Positions 1 to 5,302 of a DNA stretch of 6,214 nt are shown piece after piece. How positions within the stretch are numbered: the first letter of the stretch is position 1; each line of letters begins with the position of its first letter. Below the pieces are notes generated by a model. That model saw only the letters and a list, made by a program, of their open reading frames with translations. It was not told the origin of the DNA and ran no database searches. Source of the stretch: Coriobacteriales bacterium (GTDB taxonomy: Bacteria > Actinomycetota > Coriobacteriia > Coriobacteriales > UBA8131); the NCBI GenBank assembly GCA_031272005.1, contig JAISUQ010000107.1, forward strand, positions 1-6,214, in the 5' to 3' direction. Both the position numbers and the translations under genes were made by a program.

Positions 1-96
1 CTGTTGCAGGATCTCCGTTTCCAGGGCTGACATCCAGGGATACATCGGCTGTTGCAGGCTCCTCGCTTCCGAGGGCGACGTCCTGGATGATTGCCT
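1..96 (-). repeat. Imperfect 48-bp tandem repeat in dnaX linker
   Basis: Two adjacent 48-bp units (1-48 and 49-96) each begin ctgttgcagg on the plus strand. They share most of their bases and keep the reading frame. They encode related 16-residue acidic segments, DVALGSEEPATAD and DVSPGNGDPATA-type, in the presumed disordered tail of DnaX. More units may follow outside the window. This is probably an expanded linker repeat without catalytic function. Confidence 0.6.
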
Positions 97-1657
97 CAGG
101 CTCAGCTACCGCAGCTATGGACGCTTCGCCATTCTCAGAGAGCACTTCGGGTTCAGGGGTATTGGGGGCTGATGTTGCTGTGGTGGCGAGTGGGGGGCCA
201 AGGGAGAAGGTGATGGAGAGGTCTCGGCCGGAGGCGTCGTGGAGCAGCTGGCGCAGCAGGGCAAGCACTTCGGGGCGCTCCAGCGATTGTTTGGCGAAGG
301 CGGCGTTGGTGGGCAGCTCAATCAGCAGGCCGCCGGTGGCCGGGTCGAGATGCGGTTGAGAGCCACCGATATTATCCAGGGTACGACGCTTTTTCTGCTG
401 CTCCAAGCCCTTGACCACCGATGCCCAGAGGCGTTGCGCGTCTGACATGGCACCGGCTGCTTCGGCGATGGTTCCCGCTGCTTTGGCTGCCGGCACTGAA
501 ACCAGACCGCCTTGCTCCAGGATGGCGACCCGGGCAGCCAGGGCTTCCAGGCTGAGGTCGCTGTCCGGGCGGGCCATACGGGTCAGCGCCACCTCCAAAG
601 CCAGGCGGGCGGAGGCGGCAGTCTTCAACTCGGTGCTCAAATCGCCCAATACGGTCAGAATGTAAGCCAGACGGTCCACTGAGCCAAAGGCCGCTGCCTG
701 TTGACGGTAAGCCTCAATCTGCTCCTCGTCGCCATCCAGCAGGCCTTCCAGGCTGCCTGGACCCACAGCGGCAACCACATAGAGGTCGCGAACGTGGGCG
801 CTGAGGTCGCGCACCAGCTGAGCGATGTCGGTGCCACCCTGGGTGAAGCTGGCCACCCAGGCAAAGCAGCTGGCCACGTCGCGACGGGCAATCAGCTCGG
901 CCACGCTGAACAGCGAGGTTGATGAGACTTCTCCAAGTAGATCCTCAGCGGCGCTGTAGCTGATGGTGCCGGCGCCAAAGACTGCTATCTGCTCCAGAGC
1001 CTTGATGGCGTTACGCATGCCGCCCTGGGAGCGTTGGGCAATCAACTGCAGGGCTTCCGGCTCGGCTTTGAACCCCTCCCGCTCGCAAATCAGGCCAAGG
1101 CGCGCGATAATCTCCTCGATACGCAGGCGATGGAAATCGAAGCGCTGGCAGCGCGACTGAATGGTCTCCGGCACCTTATGCGGATCGGTGGTGCAGAGCA
1201 CGAAAATCACATGGGTGGGCGGCTCCTCCAGGGTCTTCAGCAGAGCATTGAAGGCCGCAGTGGAGAGCATGTGCACCTCGTCGATGATGTAGATCTTGTA
1301 GCTGCCGCGCACAGGTGCGTAGGGCATGCGGCTGATTATCTCCTCGCGGACATTATCCACACCGGTACGCGAGGCGGCGTCCAGCTCATAGACGTCCGGA
1401 TGGATGCCGTCGGTGATCTCCTGGCATTGAGGGCAGGTGCCGCAGGGCTGGTCGGTGGGCGCCAGCGTGCAGAGCAGGGCCTTGGCCAGGATGCGAGCCG
1501 TAGTGGTCTTGCCGGTGCCTCGCGGGCCACAGAACAGGTAGGCATGGGCAACATTGCCCGAAACCACAGCATTGCGCAGCGTAGTCTGGACATGGTCCTG
1601 CCCGGCTACGTCGGCAAAGGTCTCTGGGCGATACTTGCGGTCCAACGAGAGCGTCAT
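1..1657 (-). CDS. dnaX: DNA polymerase III subunit gamma/tau (3' end outside window)
   Basis: This is the AAA+ motor subunit of the clamp loader, which opens the beta sliding clamp and places it on primed DNA in the cytoplasm. The start is the ATG at 1657, giving MTLSLDRKYRPETFADVAGQ, the usual DnaX N-terminus. Visible motifs are Walker A GPRGTGKT (residues 44-51), zinc-binding Cys63, Cys72, Cys75 and Cys78, Walker B IIDEVH (124-129), sensor 1 CTTD (155-158) and the SRC arginine-finger motif (168-170). These are spaced almost as in E. coli DnaX. Helical clamp-loader domain III follows, then a C-terminal module around residues 405-485 and an acidic, low-complexity linker. The frame is still open at position 1 after 552 codons, so the C-terminus is missing. 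The start overlaps the dedA stop in an ATGA, which suggests translational coupling. A GGGGAG Shine-Dalgarno lies just upstream. The product assignment is essentially certain. Confidence 0.97.
   Translation of the reverse strand, partial: MTLSLDRKYRPETFADVAGQDHVQTTLRNAVVSGNVAHAYLFCGPRGTGKTTTARILAKALLCTLAPTDQPCGTCPQCQEITDGIHPDVYELDAASRTGVDNVREEIISRMPYAPVRGSYKIYIIDEVHMLSTAAFNALLKTLEEPPTHVIFVLCTTDPHKVPETIQSRCQRFDFHRLRIEEIIARLGLICEREGFKAEPEALQLIAQRSQGGMRNAIKALEQIAVFGAGTISYSAAEDLLGEVSSTSLFSVAELIARRDVASCFAWVASFTQGGTDIAQLVRDLSAHVRDLYVVAAVGPGSLEGLLDGDEEQIEAYRQQAAAFGSVDRLAYILTVLGDLSTELKTAASARLALEVALTRMARPDSDLSLEALAARVAILEQGGLVSVPAAKAAGTIAEAAGAMSDAQRLWASVVKGLEQQKKRRTLDNIGGSQPHLDPATGGLLIELPTNAAFAKQSLERPEVLALLRQLLHDASGRDLSITFSLGPPLATTATSAPNTPEPEVLSENGEASIAAVAEPEAIIQDVALGSEEPATADVSLDVSPGNGDPAT
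372..404 (-). promoter_or_regulatory. Possible -1 programmed frameshift site in dnaX
   Basis: On the minus strand the heptamer G_AAA_AAG (395-389) occupies codons 422-423. It is preceded by a GGAG Shine-Dalgarno-like stretch (404-401). In the -1 frame there are five sense codons (Ala-Ser-Tyr-Pro-Gly) and then TAA at 374-372, which would give a protein of about 428 residues. E. coli makes its 431-residue gamma subunit by the same kind of event at A_AAA_AAG. Two points weaken the call: the first base is G rather than A, and the only obvious downstream stem (GGTGGC 367-362 with GCCACC 340-335) begins 21 nt away, farther than usual. Confidence 0.35.
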
Positions 1658-2304
1658 TTGCTTCTCCCCAATCTTGTTTTAATTATACCTACTGCGGTGG
1701 GAATCAGGCTGATGACTACTATAGCAATTATCACTAACTCAAAGTTATCCTGAATGAACGGCACGCCGCCGAAAAAGTAGCCGAGCAGGGTGAAAATGGT
1801 CACCCAGAGCACCCCGCCAATGATGTTGAAGGCGGAGAAGCGCCCGAAGTGCATCCGTCCCACACCGGCCAGGAAGGGCGCAAAGGTGCGGATGATTGGG
1901 AAAAACCGCGTCAGCACCACGGCCAGCAGCCCGTACTTGTCGAAGAAGGCCTGGGTCTTGGCGATGCGCTCGGGGGTCAGGGCTTTGACGCGCCCGGAGT
2001 CGATGATGGCCTGCCCCAGTTTGCGGCCAATCCAGTAATTGGAAGTATTGCCGAGGATGGCCGCCAGATAGCAGACAACCAGCAGCGGTGCGAGGTTTAA
2101 GCCGCCGTCGTCGGCTGCGAATACCCCGGCCGCAAACAGCAGCGAGTCGCCCGGCAGAAACGGCGTGACCACCAGGCCGGTCTCCACGAAGATGATGACG
2201 AACAGCGGGGTGTAGACCCAGACTGGCCCCAGGTCCTTAATCCATTGAGCAATGAAATCGCGCGGGTCTCGCAGCAGGTCGATGAAGAATTGAATGATGT
2301 CCAA
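1654..2304 (-). CDS. dedA: DedA-family (SNARE-associated) membrane protein
   Basis: DedA proteins are polytopic inner-membrane proteins linked to proton-dependent membrane homeostasis and, in some members, to lipid carrier or phospholipid translocation. The exact substrate here cannot be read from sequence. I chose the TTG at 2304, which has AGGGGAG (2320-2314) nine bases upstream and yields 216 residues, the normal family length. The N-terminus DIIQFFIDLL aligns with the start of E. coli DedA. Family motifs follow: ETGLVVTPFLPGDSLLF (residues 41-57, with the acidic residues equivalent to essential Glu and Asp of E. coli YqjA), NYWIGRKLG (89-97) and TRFFPIIRTFAPFLAG (132-147, with the two conserved arginines). 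Several hydrophobic segments follow, the last near the C-terminus before a basic end. The frame stays open upstream into the SRP RNA gene, but that extension matches nothing in the family. The stop overlaps the dnaX start (ATGA). Confidence 0.93.
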   Translation of the reverse strand: MDIIQFFIDLLRDPRDFIAQWIKDLGPVWVYTPLFVIIFVETGLVVTPFLPGDSLLFAAGVFAADDGGLNLAPLLVVCYLAAILGNTSNYWIGRKLGQAIIDSGRVKALTPERIAKTQAFFDKYGLLAVVLTRFFPIIRTFAPFLAGVGRMHFGRFSAFNIIGGVLWVTIFTLLGYFFGGVPFIQDNFELVIIAIVVISLIPTAVGIIKTRLGRSK

Positions 2305-2313
2305 ACCAGAAAA

Positions 2314-2320
2314 CTCCCCT
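2314..2320 (-). promoter_or_regulatory. Shine-Dalgarno fixing the dedA TTG start
   Basis: The minus strand reads AGGGGAG here, with a 9-nt spacer to the TTG codon at 2304-2302. No ATG or GTG with comparable spacing lies in frame near the conserved N-terminus, so this site decides the start. Confidence 0.75.
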
Positions 2321-2361
2321 GCAGCGTGTCCGAACCCAAACCCCCGCAGAAACCCTTCCAA

Positions 2362-2386
2362 CACCAGGCTCTCGGTTTCCCTGGTG
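2362..2386. repeat. 7-bp hairpin overlapping the long inverted repeat
   Basis: CACCAGG (2362-2368) is perfectly complementary to CCTGGTG (2380-2386), with an 11-nt loop. The right half of this hairpin lies within the left arm of the long inverted repeat at 2369-2497, so the two folds exclude each other. This may be chance or a structural switch. Confidence 0.45.
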
Positions 2387-2497
2387 CCGTAGTAAGGCGT
2401 TTTTCGGGGTCTCTGAGCGAGGTAAGCGTATCTGAATACGTGTCCGAGCACAGGGTCCCCGGAAAACGCCTTAATGCGGTGCCAGGGGAAGCGAGAG
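2369..2497 (+). repeat. 129-bp imperfect inverted repeat; candidate structured RNA
   Basis: Left arm 2369-2431 pairs with right arm 2436-2497 around a CTGA loop, with one bulged base (G2426). I count 48 Watson-Crick pairs along about 62 positions. These include an unbroken 11-bp run (2393-2403 with 2473-2463), 5-bp C/G runs around it, and a perfect 5-bp stem closing the loop. Of the 14 non-Watson-Crick positions, six are G-U in plus-strand RNA and two form a tandem 5'-GA/3'-AG. In minus-strand RNA the same six are C-A mismatches. The fold therefore favours a plus-strand transcript, opposite to the genes. No T-tract follows on either strand, so it is not an intrinsic terminator. I recognise no known RNA family. 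Alternatives are a decayed mobile hairpin (MITE-like) or an RNase III processing stem for the ffs-dedA transcript. Confidence 0.7.
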
Positions 2498-2499
2498 GT

Positions 2500-2580
2500 G
2501 GCTTGGGCGCTCGGCAGAGGGTCCTTATGGCTGCTTCCGTCAAGACCTGACCAGGTTCGGAGCGTGCCGCCGCCCAAGCC
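2500..2580 (-). ncRNA. ffs: Signal recognition particle RNA, small 4.5S type
   Basis: This RNA pairs with Ffh to form the signal recognition particle, which delivers ribosomes making membrane and exported proteins to FtsY. The diagnostic helix 8 is plain on the minus strand: GGTCAGG (2552-2546), then a UGAC loop, then GGAAGCAGCC. UGAC belongs to the URRC class of SRP tetraloops, whereas E. coli has GGAA. The ends are closed by a perfect 10-bp stem, GGCTTGGGCG (2580-2571) with CGCCCAAGCC (2509-2500), and an inner CGGCA/TGCCG stem continues the rod. The length of about 81 nt fits the small bacterial type without an Alu domain. Mature ends could lie a few bases outside. I see no consensus promoter just upstream. 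Linkage of ffs to dnaX is known in Gram-positive bacteria, but here a structured element and dedA lie between them. Confidence 0.93.
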
Positions 2581-2650
2581 TTGTCTATTCTCTCATAAAC
2601 CGACGTTCTGCGCAGGGACGATTAACGAGCCTGTTCAGCAAGTGCGTGTC

Positions 2651-2670
2651 TGCTCAGGCTTGCTCAGGCT
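2651..2670. repeat. Perfect 10-bp tandem duplication at the veg stop
   Basis: The decamer tgctcaggct occurs twice in direct succession. On the minus strand each copy contains TGA: the first copy read holds the veg stop at 2666-2664, and the second repeats it just downstream. It is likely a small replication-slippage duplication. Confidence 0.6.
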
Positions 2671-2951
2671 TCGGCCAGTTCGGCGAAGAGGGGCTCATTG
2701 CTGCCGCAATGCATCAACTCAACGGTGCCGGTGAGGATGTCTACGTATTGGTAGGACTGACGAGCCACGCGTCCGCGCTTACGCTCGACTTCCATGATGA
2801 AAAGCTGAGGGTGAGCCTGGGTGAGGATGCCTTCACACTCCATTATCCTGGAGCGTCCCATATTGGCTTTGACTCTGAGTCTCTTTCCGGTGTGGTCTAT
2901 CAGGGTGCCGCGGATTCTATCGACAATCTTAGCTTGATGAGCAAGGTCCAT
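2664..2951 (-). CDS. veg: Veg family protein
   Basis: The 95-residue protein carries the Veg signature: GKRLRVKANMGR (about 22-33), a GIL-x4-P-x2-F segment, SYQYVDILTGTVEL (66-79). This matches B. subtilis Veg, a small cytoplasmic protein reported to promote biofilm gene expression by countering SinR. No SinR is visible here, so the role in this organism is unknown. The start ATG at 2951 has a strong GGGAGGT Shine-Dalgarno (2968-2962) ten bases upstream. The protein is slightly longer than the Bacillus one, with a short extra N-terminus (MDLAHQAK). It lies just after rsmA, as in many Gram-positive genomes, separated by 123 bp that appear to hold its own promoter. Confidence 0.93.
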   Translation of the reverse strand: MDLAHQAKIVDRIRGTLIDHTGKRLRVKANMGRSRIMECEGILTQAHPQLFIMEVERKRGRVARQSYQYVDILTGTVELMHCGSNEPLFAELAEA

Positions 2952-2984
2952 TGAGTGTATTACCTCCCGAGACGGATATTAAGC

Positions 2985-2997
2985 TGTTATTGTAACA
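2985..2997 (-). promoter_or_regulatory. Likely veg promoter (extended -10) inside a palindrome
   Basis: The minus strand reads TGTTACAATAACA. It contains TGn-TACAAT (2997-2989), an extended -10 with five of six consensus bases, which would start transcription about 30 nt before the veg ATG. The whole 13-mer is a palindrome, TGTTA-CAA-TAACA, so it could also be an operator. The -35 region is poor (ACCCAA at 17-bp spacing). B. subtilis veg is known for a very strong vegetative promoter. Confidence 0.45.
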
Positions 2998-3074
2998 CCC
3001 TGAACAGCAATTTGGGTTTCCATAAGGTAACGAAAGCCCCTCTGACCCGCAAAAACCACAGAATTCACACAATT

Positions 3075-3968
3075 TTAATCAGATTTGTAGGTTTTGTCGG
3101 TGTCAAGTTCTGTTAGCAGTTGGCCAAGTTGACAGAACTGCGCGACGGAGACGGTCTCACCGCGAGCGGTCGGCGCAATCCTGGCGGCGGCCAGCAACTC
3201 GTCGACCAGGTCCGGTGCCAGACCCTGCGCGGAGAAGTAGGAGCGCATGGAGTTACGAATGGTCTTGCGCCGCGCGGCAAAAGCCGCCTCGATGACGGTG
3301 AAGGCGGCTGGGATGTCTGCGGGTGGGCAGTCGGGCAGTCGATCCAGGCGGAGCACGGTGGAGTCCACCCGCGGCGGCGGCAGGAAGCTCTGTCGGGAGA
3401 CCTTGAAGCTGCCCTTCGGTTGGGCCAGCAATTGCAGCTTGACGCTGTAGGCCCCATAGTCCTTGCCCCCCGGCTGAGCGGCCATCCGCGCCGCCACCTC
3501 TGCTTGGACCATCACTGTAGCGCTGGCGATAGCCGGCAGATGCAAGAAGCAATCCAGCACGATGGTTGCCGCCACGGCATAGGGCAGATTGGCGACAAGC
3601 GCGGTGGGTGCGGTTCCGGCCAGCTCTGAGGGAGCGGACAGCAGACTGAGGGCGTCGGCGTGCAGAAAGCTGAATTGTTGTGGATACCTCGCTCGCAATT
3701 CTGCTAATGCTATTAGCAATTTTTCATCCTTCTCAATGGCCGTGACCCGCGCACCGGCCTGAAGCAAGGCCAGAGTCAAGGTGCCGATACCCGGGCCGAC
3801 CTCCAACACGGATTCGCCGGCGCTCAGATCGGCCAGGCGCAGGATGCGTCCGATAACCCCGTCATCAATGAGGAAGTGCTGACCGAGGGATTTATTGGTG
3901 CTCAGGCCCCAGCGCTGCAAGGCGGCGATGGTCGCGGAGGGCGTCGCCAACGGGGAGTGCGTGGTCAT
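3075..3968 (-). CDS. rsmA: 16S rRNA (adenine1518-N6/adenine1519-N6)-dimethyltransferase
   Basis: RsmA (KsgA) dimethylates two adjacent adenines in the helix 45 loop of 16S rRNA using S-adenosylmethionine, late in 30S assembly. The 297-residue length is typical. Motifs are KSLGQHFL (26-33), SAM-binding motif I LEVGPGIGTL (55-64), acidic motif II ending at Glu79, Asp105 of motif III, catalytic motif IV NLPY (127-130), and FLPPPRVDS in the post-catalytic region. A basic RRKTIRNS segment follows in the C-terminal RNA-contacting domain. The ATG start at 3968 overlaps the stop of the upstream flavoprotein gene (ATGA), so the two are probably translationally coupled. Many Gram-positive genomes have tatD and rnmV upstream of rsmA; here a flavoprotein takes that place. 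I see no clear terminator after the TAA. Confidence 0.97.
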   Translation of the reverse strand: MTTHSPLATPSATIAALQRWGLSTNKSLGQHFLIDDGVIGRILRLADLSAGESVLEVGPGIGTLTLALLQAGARVTAIEKDEKLLIALAELRARYPQQFSFLHADALSLLSAPSELAGTAPTALVANLPYAVAATIVLDCFLHLPAIASATVMVQAEVAARMAAQPGGKDYGAYSVKLQLLAQPKGSFKVSRQSFLPPPRVDSTVLRLDRLPDCPPADIPAAFTVIEAAFAARRKTIRNSMRSYFSAQGLAPDLVDELLAAARIAPTARGETVSVAQFCQLGQLLTELDTDKTYKSD

Positions 3969-5176
3969 ACGGCGCTGTCGCTGGCGTAGTCTGTGTTGGG
4001 GTCGTTTGGAGAATCCAATGAAACCGAGGCAGCCGAGGTGTCGGAGATGTCGGAGGTGTCGGAGATGTCGGAGGTGTCGGAGGTGTCAAAGGCGTCAGGG
4101 ACGACCGAAGCAGCAGACGTATCAGCGGCAGCGACAGCGTCGGCGTCGAAGGCATCAGGCGCTTCGCTGATGCCCATCTCGGCCTCAGGAGCAACTTCGT
4201 ACTCCGGCGTCTCGTAGATCACCACTTCCTGCTCAAACAGCTCGACTTCCTCGTGATATTCGACCCGTCGGCGTGGAGTGTGGGGTTGGCCGCCTTTGAT
4301 CAGGTTGCTGTAGTCCAGGTCGATCTCGGCTTTGAGGTCGCCGGCAGGGTCGTCCGAAGGTGAGCTGACAGCAACCCGTGGATGAGCCGCCTCGTCGCCG
4401 ACTGCGCCCAACACCTCCAACTCCGCCTGCACTTCGGCCAGCTGTTTGGCCAGCTCGCTGGCCTCCTTTTTCTTGACCACATAGCGGGCAAAGGCGCTGC
4501 CGGCGTCCACGGCCCGCTGTTCGAAGGCGGCCTGTTTGGCAGCAGCCCGCTTCAGCTGAGCCAGCTGCTGGTGGGAGTAGGCCGCGAAATCCTTTTCCTG
4601 CGGGAAGACCTTGGCGTCTTGAGGAGCCAGGTAGCCCACGAAGTTGTTGACCTTCTCCAGACTGAAACCGGCTACGGCCAGAGCGCTTTTGGCGATACCG
4701 GCCAGCGGTTGATAGCCATGATCGTCGCCGCCTCCGCCGACTACGAACAGCTGGGCTGAGCGCTTGGGCGGCGGCTTGACGCCCAGCACGTAACGCTGCA
4801 CCCAATAGGGCTGGAAGCGGTCCAGCAGCGCTTTGAGCTGGGCGGGCGGGCCGGCAAAGTACAGCGGTGCCACCAGGGCCACAGCATCGACGCGCTCCAG
4901 CACGGCCTTCAACTCCAGATAGTCGTCGATGAACTTCTTGCCGGAGGTCTTGTTGGCCAGTACACAGATACCGGTGCTGCGGCAGCCGTCGCAGCCAGTG
5001 CAGGGGGCAATCTTCTTTTTGGAGAGCAGAAAGCGCTGGGTGCGGGCACCGGCGCTCCTGGCTCCGCTCTCCAGCAGCTCAATCAGTGCGACGCAGGTGT
5101 GGTTACGCGGTGATCCGGAGATGAACAGGATGTCCGGCCGATCGCCGTCGGCCTGCTTGGGCTTGGTATCAGACAT
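3965..5176 (-). CDS. Fe-S-type flavodoxin-fold NAD(P)H reductase with long acidic tail
   Basis: The N-terminal part is a flavodoxin-like NADPH-dependent FMN reductase fold: ILFISGSPRNHT (16-27, phosphate-binding loop), then Cys59, Cys62, Cys65 and Cys71 in a C-x2-C-x2-C-x5-C pattern like that of iron-sulfur flavoproteins, then VALVAPLYFAGPPAQLK and FVVGGGGDDHGY. It probably transfers electrons through FMN and a 4Fe-4S cluster; the substrate is unknown. From about residue 225 comes a charged, coiled-coil-like helix (KKKEASELAKQLAEVQAEL). An acidic, apparently disordered tail follows to residue 403, carrying DTS/DIS repeats and duplicated PDAFD and DTSAASV blocks. Flavoproteins of this class are usually around 200 residues, so half of this protein is extension. 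I chose the ATG at 5176 because AAAGGA lies just upstream; a TTG at 5206 is in frame but has no ribosome site. Its stop overlaps the rsmA start. Confidence 0.85.
   Translation of the reverse strand: MSDTKPKQADGDRPDILFISGSPRNHTCVALIELLESGARSAGARTQRFLLSKKKIAPCTGCDGCRSTGICVLANKTSGKKFIDDYLELKAVLERVDAVALVAPLYFAGPPAQLKALLDRFQPYWVQRYVLGVKPPPKRSAQLFVVGGGGDDHGYQPLAGIAKSALAVAGFSLEKVNNFVGYLAPQDAKVFPQEKDFAAYSHQQLAQLKRAAAKQAAFEQRAVDAGSAFARYVVKKKEASELAKQLAEVQAELEVLGAVGDEAAHPRVAVSSPSDDPAGDLKAEIDLDYSNLIKGGQPHTPRRRVEYHEEVELFEQEVVIYETPEYEVAPEAEMGISEAPDAFDADAVAAADTSAASVVPDAFDTSDTSDISDTSDISDTSAASVSLDSPNDPNTDYASDSAV
4032..4094 (-). repeat. 9-bp minisatellite encoding DTS/DIS repeats
   Basis: Five near-identical plus-strand units tcggaRatg or tcggaggtg run from 4041 to 4085, with degenerate units on each side (4032-4040 and 4086-4094). 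They encode about six Asp-Thr/Ile-Ser triplets in the flavoprotein tail. Because the unit is 9 bp, gain or loss of copies would change tail length without breaking the frame. Confidence 0.85.
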
Positions 5177-5210
5177 TTGTTTCCTTTGGACTACGTTTGC
5201 TGTCAAAGGA

Positions 5211-5219
5211 ATGATAGCA
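5211..5219 (-). promoter_or_regulatory. Candidate extended -10 for the flavoprotein-rsmA unit
   Basis: The minus strand reads TGCTATCAT, a TGn extension plus TATCAT (five of six -10 bases). It sits about 35 bp before the ATG at 5176, implying a short leader that includes the AAAGGA ribosome site. No good -35 is present at 16-18 bp, where the sequence is part of a GC-rich repeat. Confidence 0.4.
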
Positions 5220-5236
5220 CATTATCTGCTGCAGTT

Positions 5237-5284
5237 TGCGCCGCCGCCCGCCCTGTCGCCTGACCTGCGCCGCCGCCCGCCCTG
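5237..5284. repeat. Perfect 19-bp GC-rich direct repeat
   Basis: The sequence tgcgccgccgcccgccctg occurs at 5237-5255 and again at 5266-5284, with a 10-bp spacer. It lies between the surface protein stop and the flavoprotein promoter. The 29-bp period could bind a protein at two sites, or be a simple duplication in GC-rich spacer. Confidence 0.7.
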
Positions 5285-5288
5285 CAGC

Positions 5289-5301
5289 CCGGCAGCGCCG
5301 G
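5289..5301 (-). other. Small GC hairpin just after the surface protein stop
   Basis: The minus strand reads CCGGC-GCT-GCCGG two bases after the TGA at 5305-5303. The 5-bp stem is all G/C, but a GC-rich stretch rather than a T-tract follows. It may protect the mRNA end or slow polymerase; it is not a standard terminator. Confidence 0.3.
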
Positions 5302-5302
5302 T

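Noticed and set aside
1034..1753. A 239-codon open frame on the plus strand
   Set aside because: It lies antisense to the conserved core of dnaX and shows no recognisable domain; long antisense frames are common in GC-rich genes.
2369..2497. tRNA, 6S RNA, integron attC site or intrinsic terminator as identity of the hairpin
   Set aside because: There is no T-arm consensus, no large central bubble, no GTTRRRY core sites and no T-tract after the stem.
2305..2577. N-terminal extension of dedA to a TTG at 2577
   Set aside because: It would translate through the SRP RNA gene and the inverted repeat, and adds sequence unlike any DedA protein; the TTG at 2304 has a good ribosome site.
2581..2663. 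Terminator of veg or clear promoter of ffs
   Set aside because: Two short stems are possible (AGCAAG/CTTGCT and AGCCTG/CAGGCT), but no T-tract follows, and no hexamer pair near consensus precedes the ffs 5' end.
3001..3074. Terminator after rsmA
   Set aside because: A bulged GGG-TTTC/GAAA-CCC stem exists but is weak and is followed by AAATT rather than a T-tract on the gene strand.
3120..3629. A 169-codon plus-strand frame and a 99-codon minus-strand frame in another phase
   Set aside because: Both are shadows of rsmA, whose motifs are complete in the true frame.
4032..4094. CRISPR-like array
   Set aside because: The units are 9 bp without spacers and are in-frame codons of a protein tail.
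4233..4805. A 190-codon minus-strand frame rich in Arg and Gly
   Set aside because: It is an out-of-phase shadow of the flavoprotein gene with composition typical of frame-shifted GC-rich DNA.
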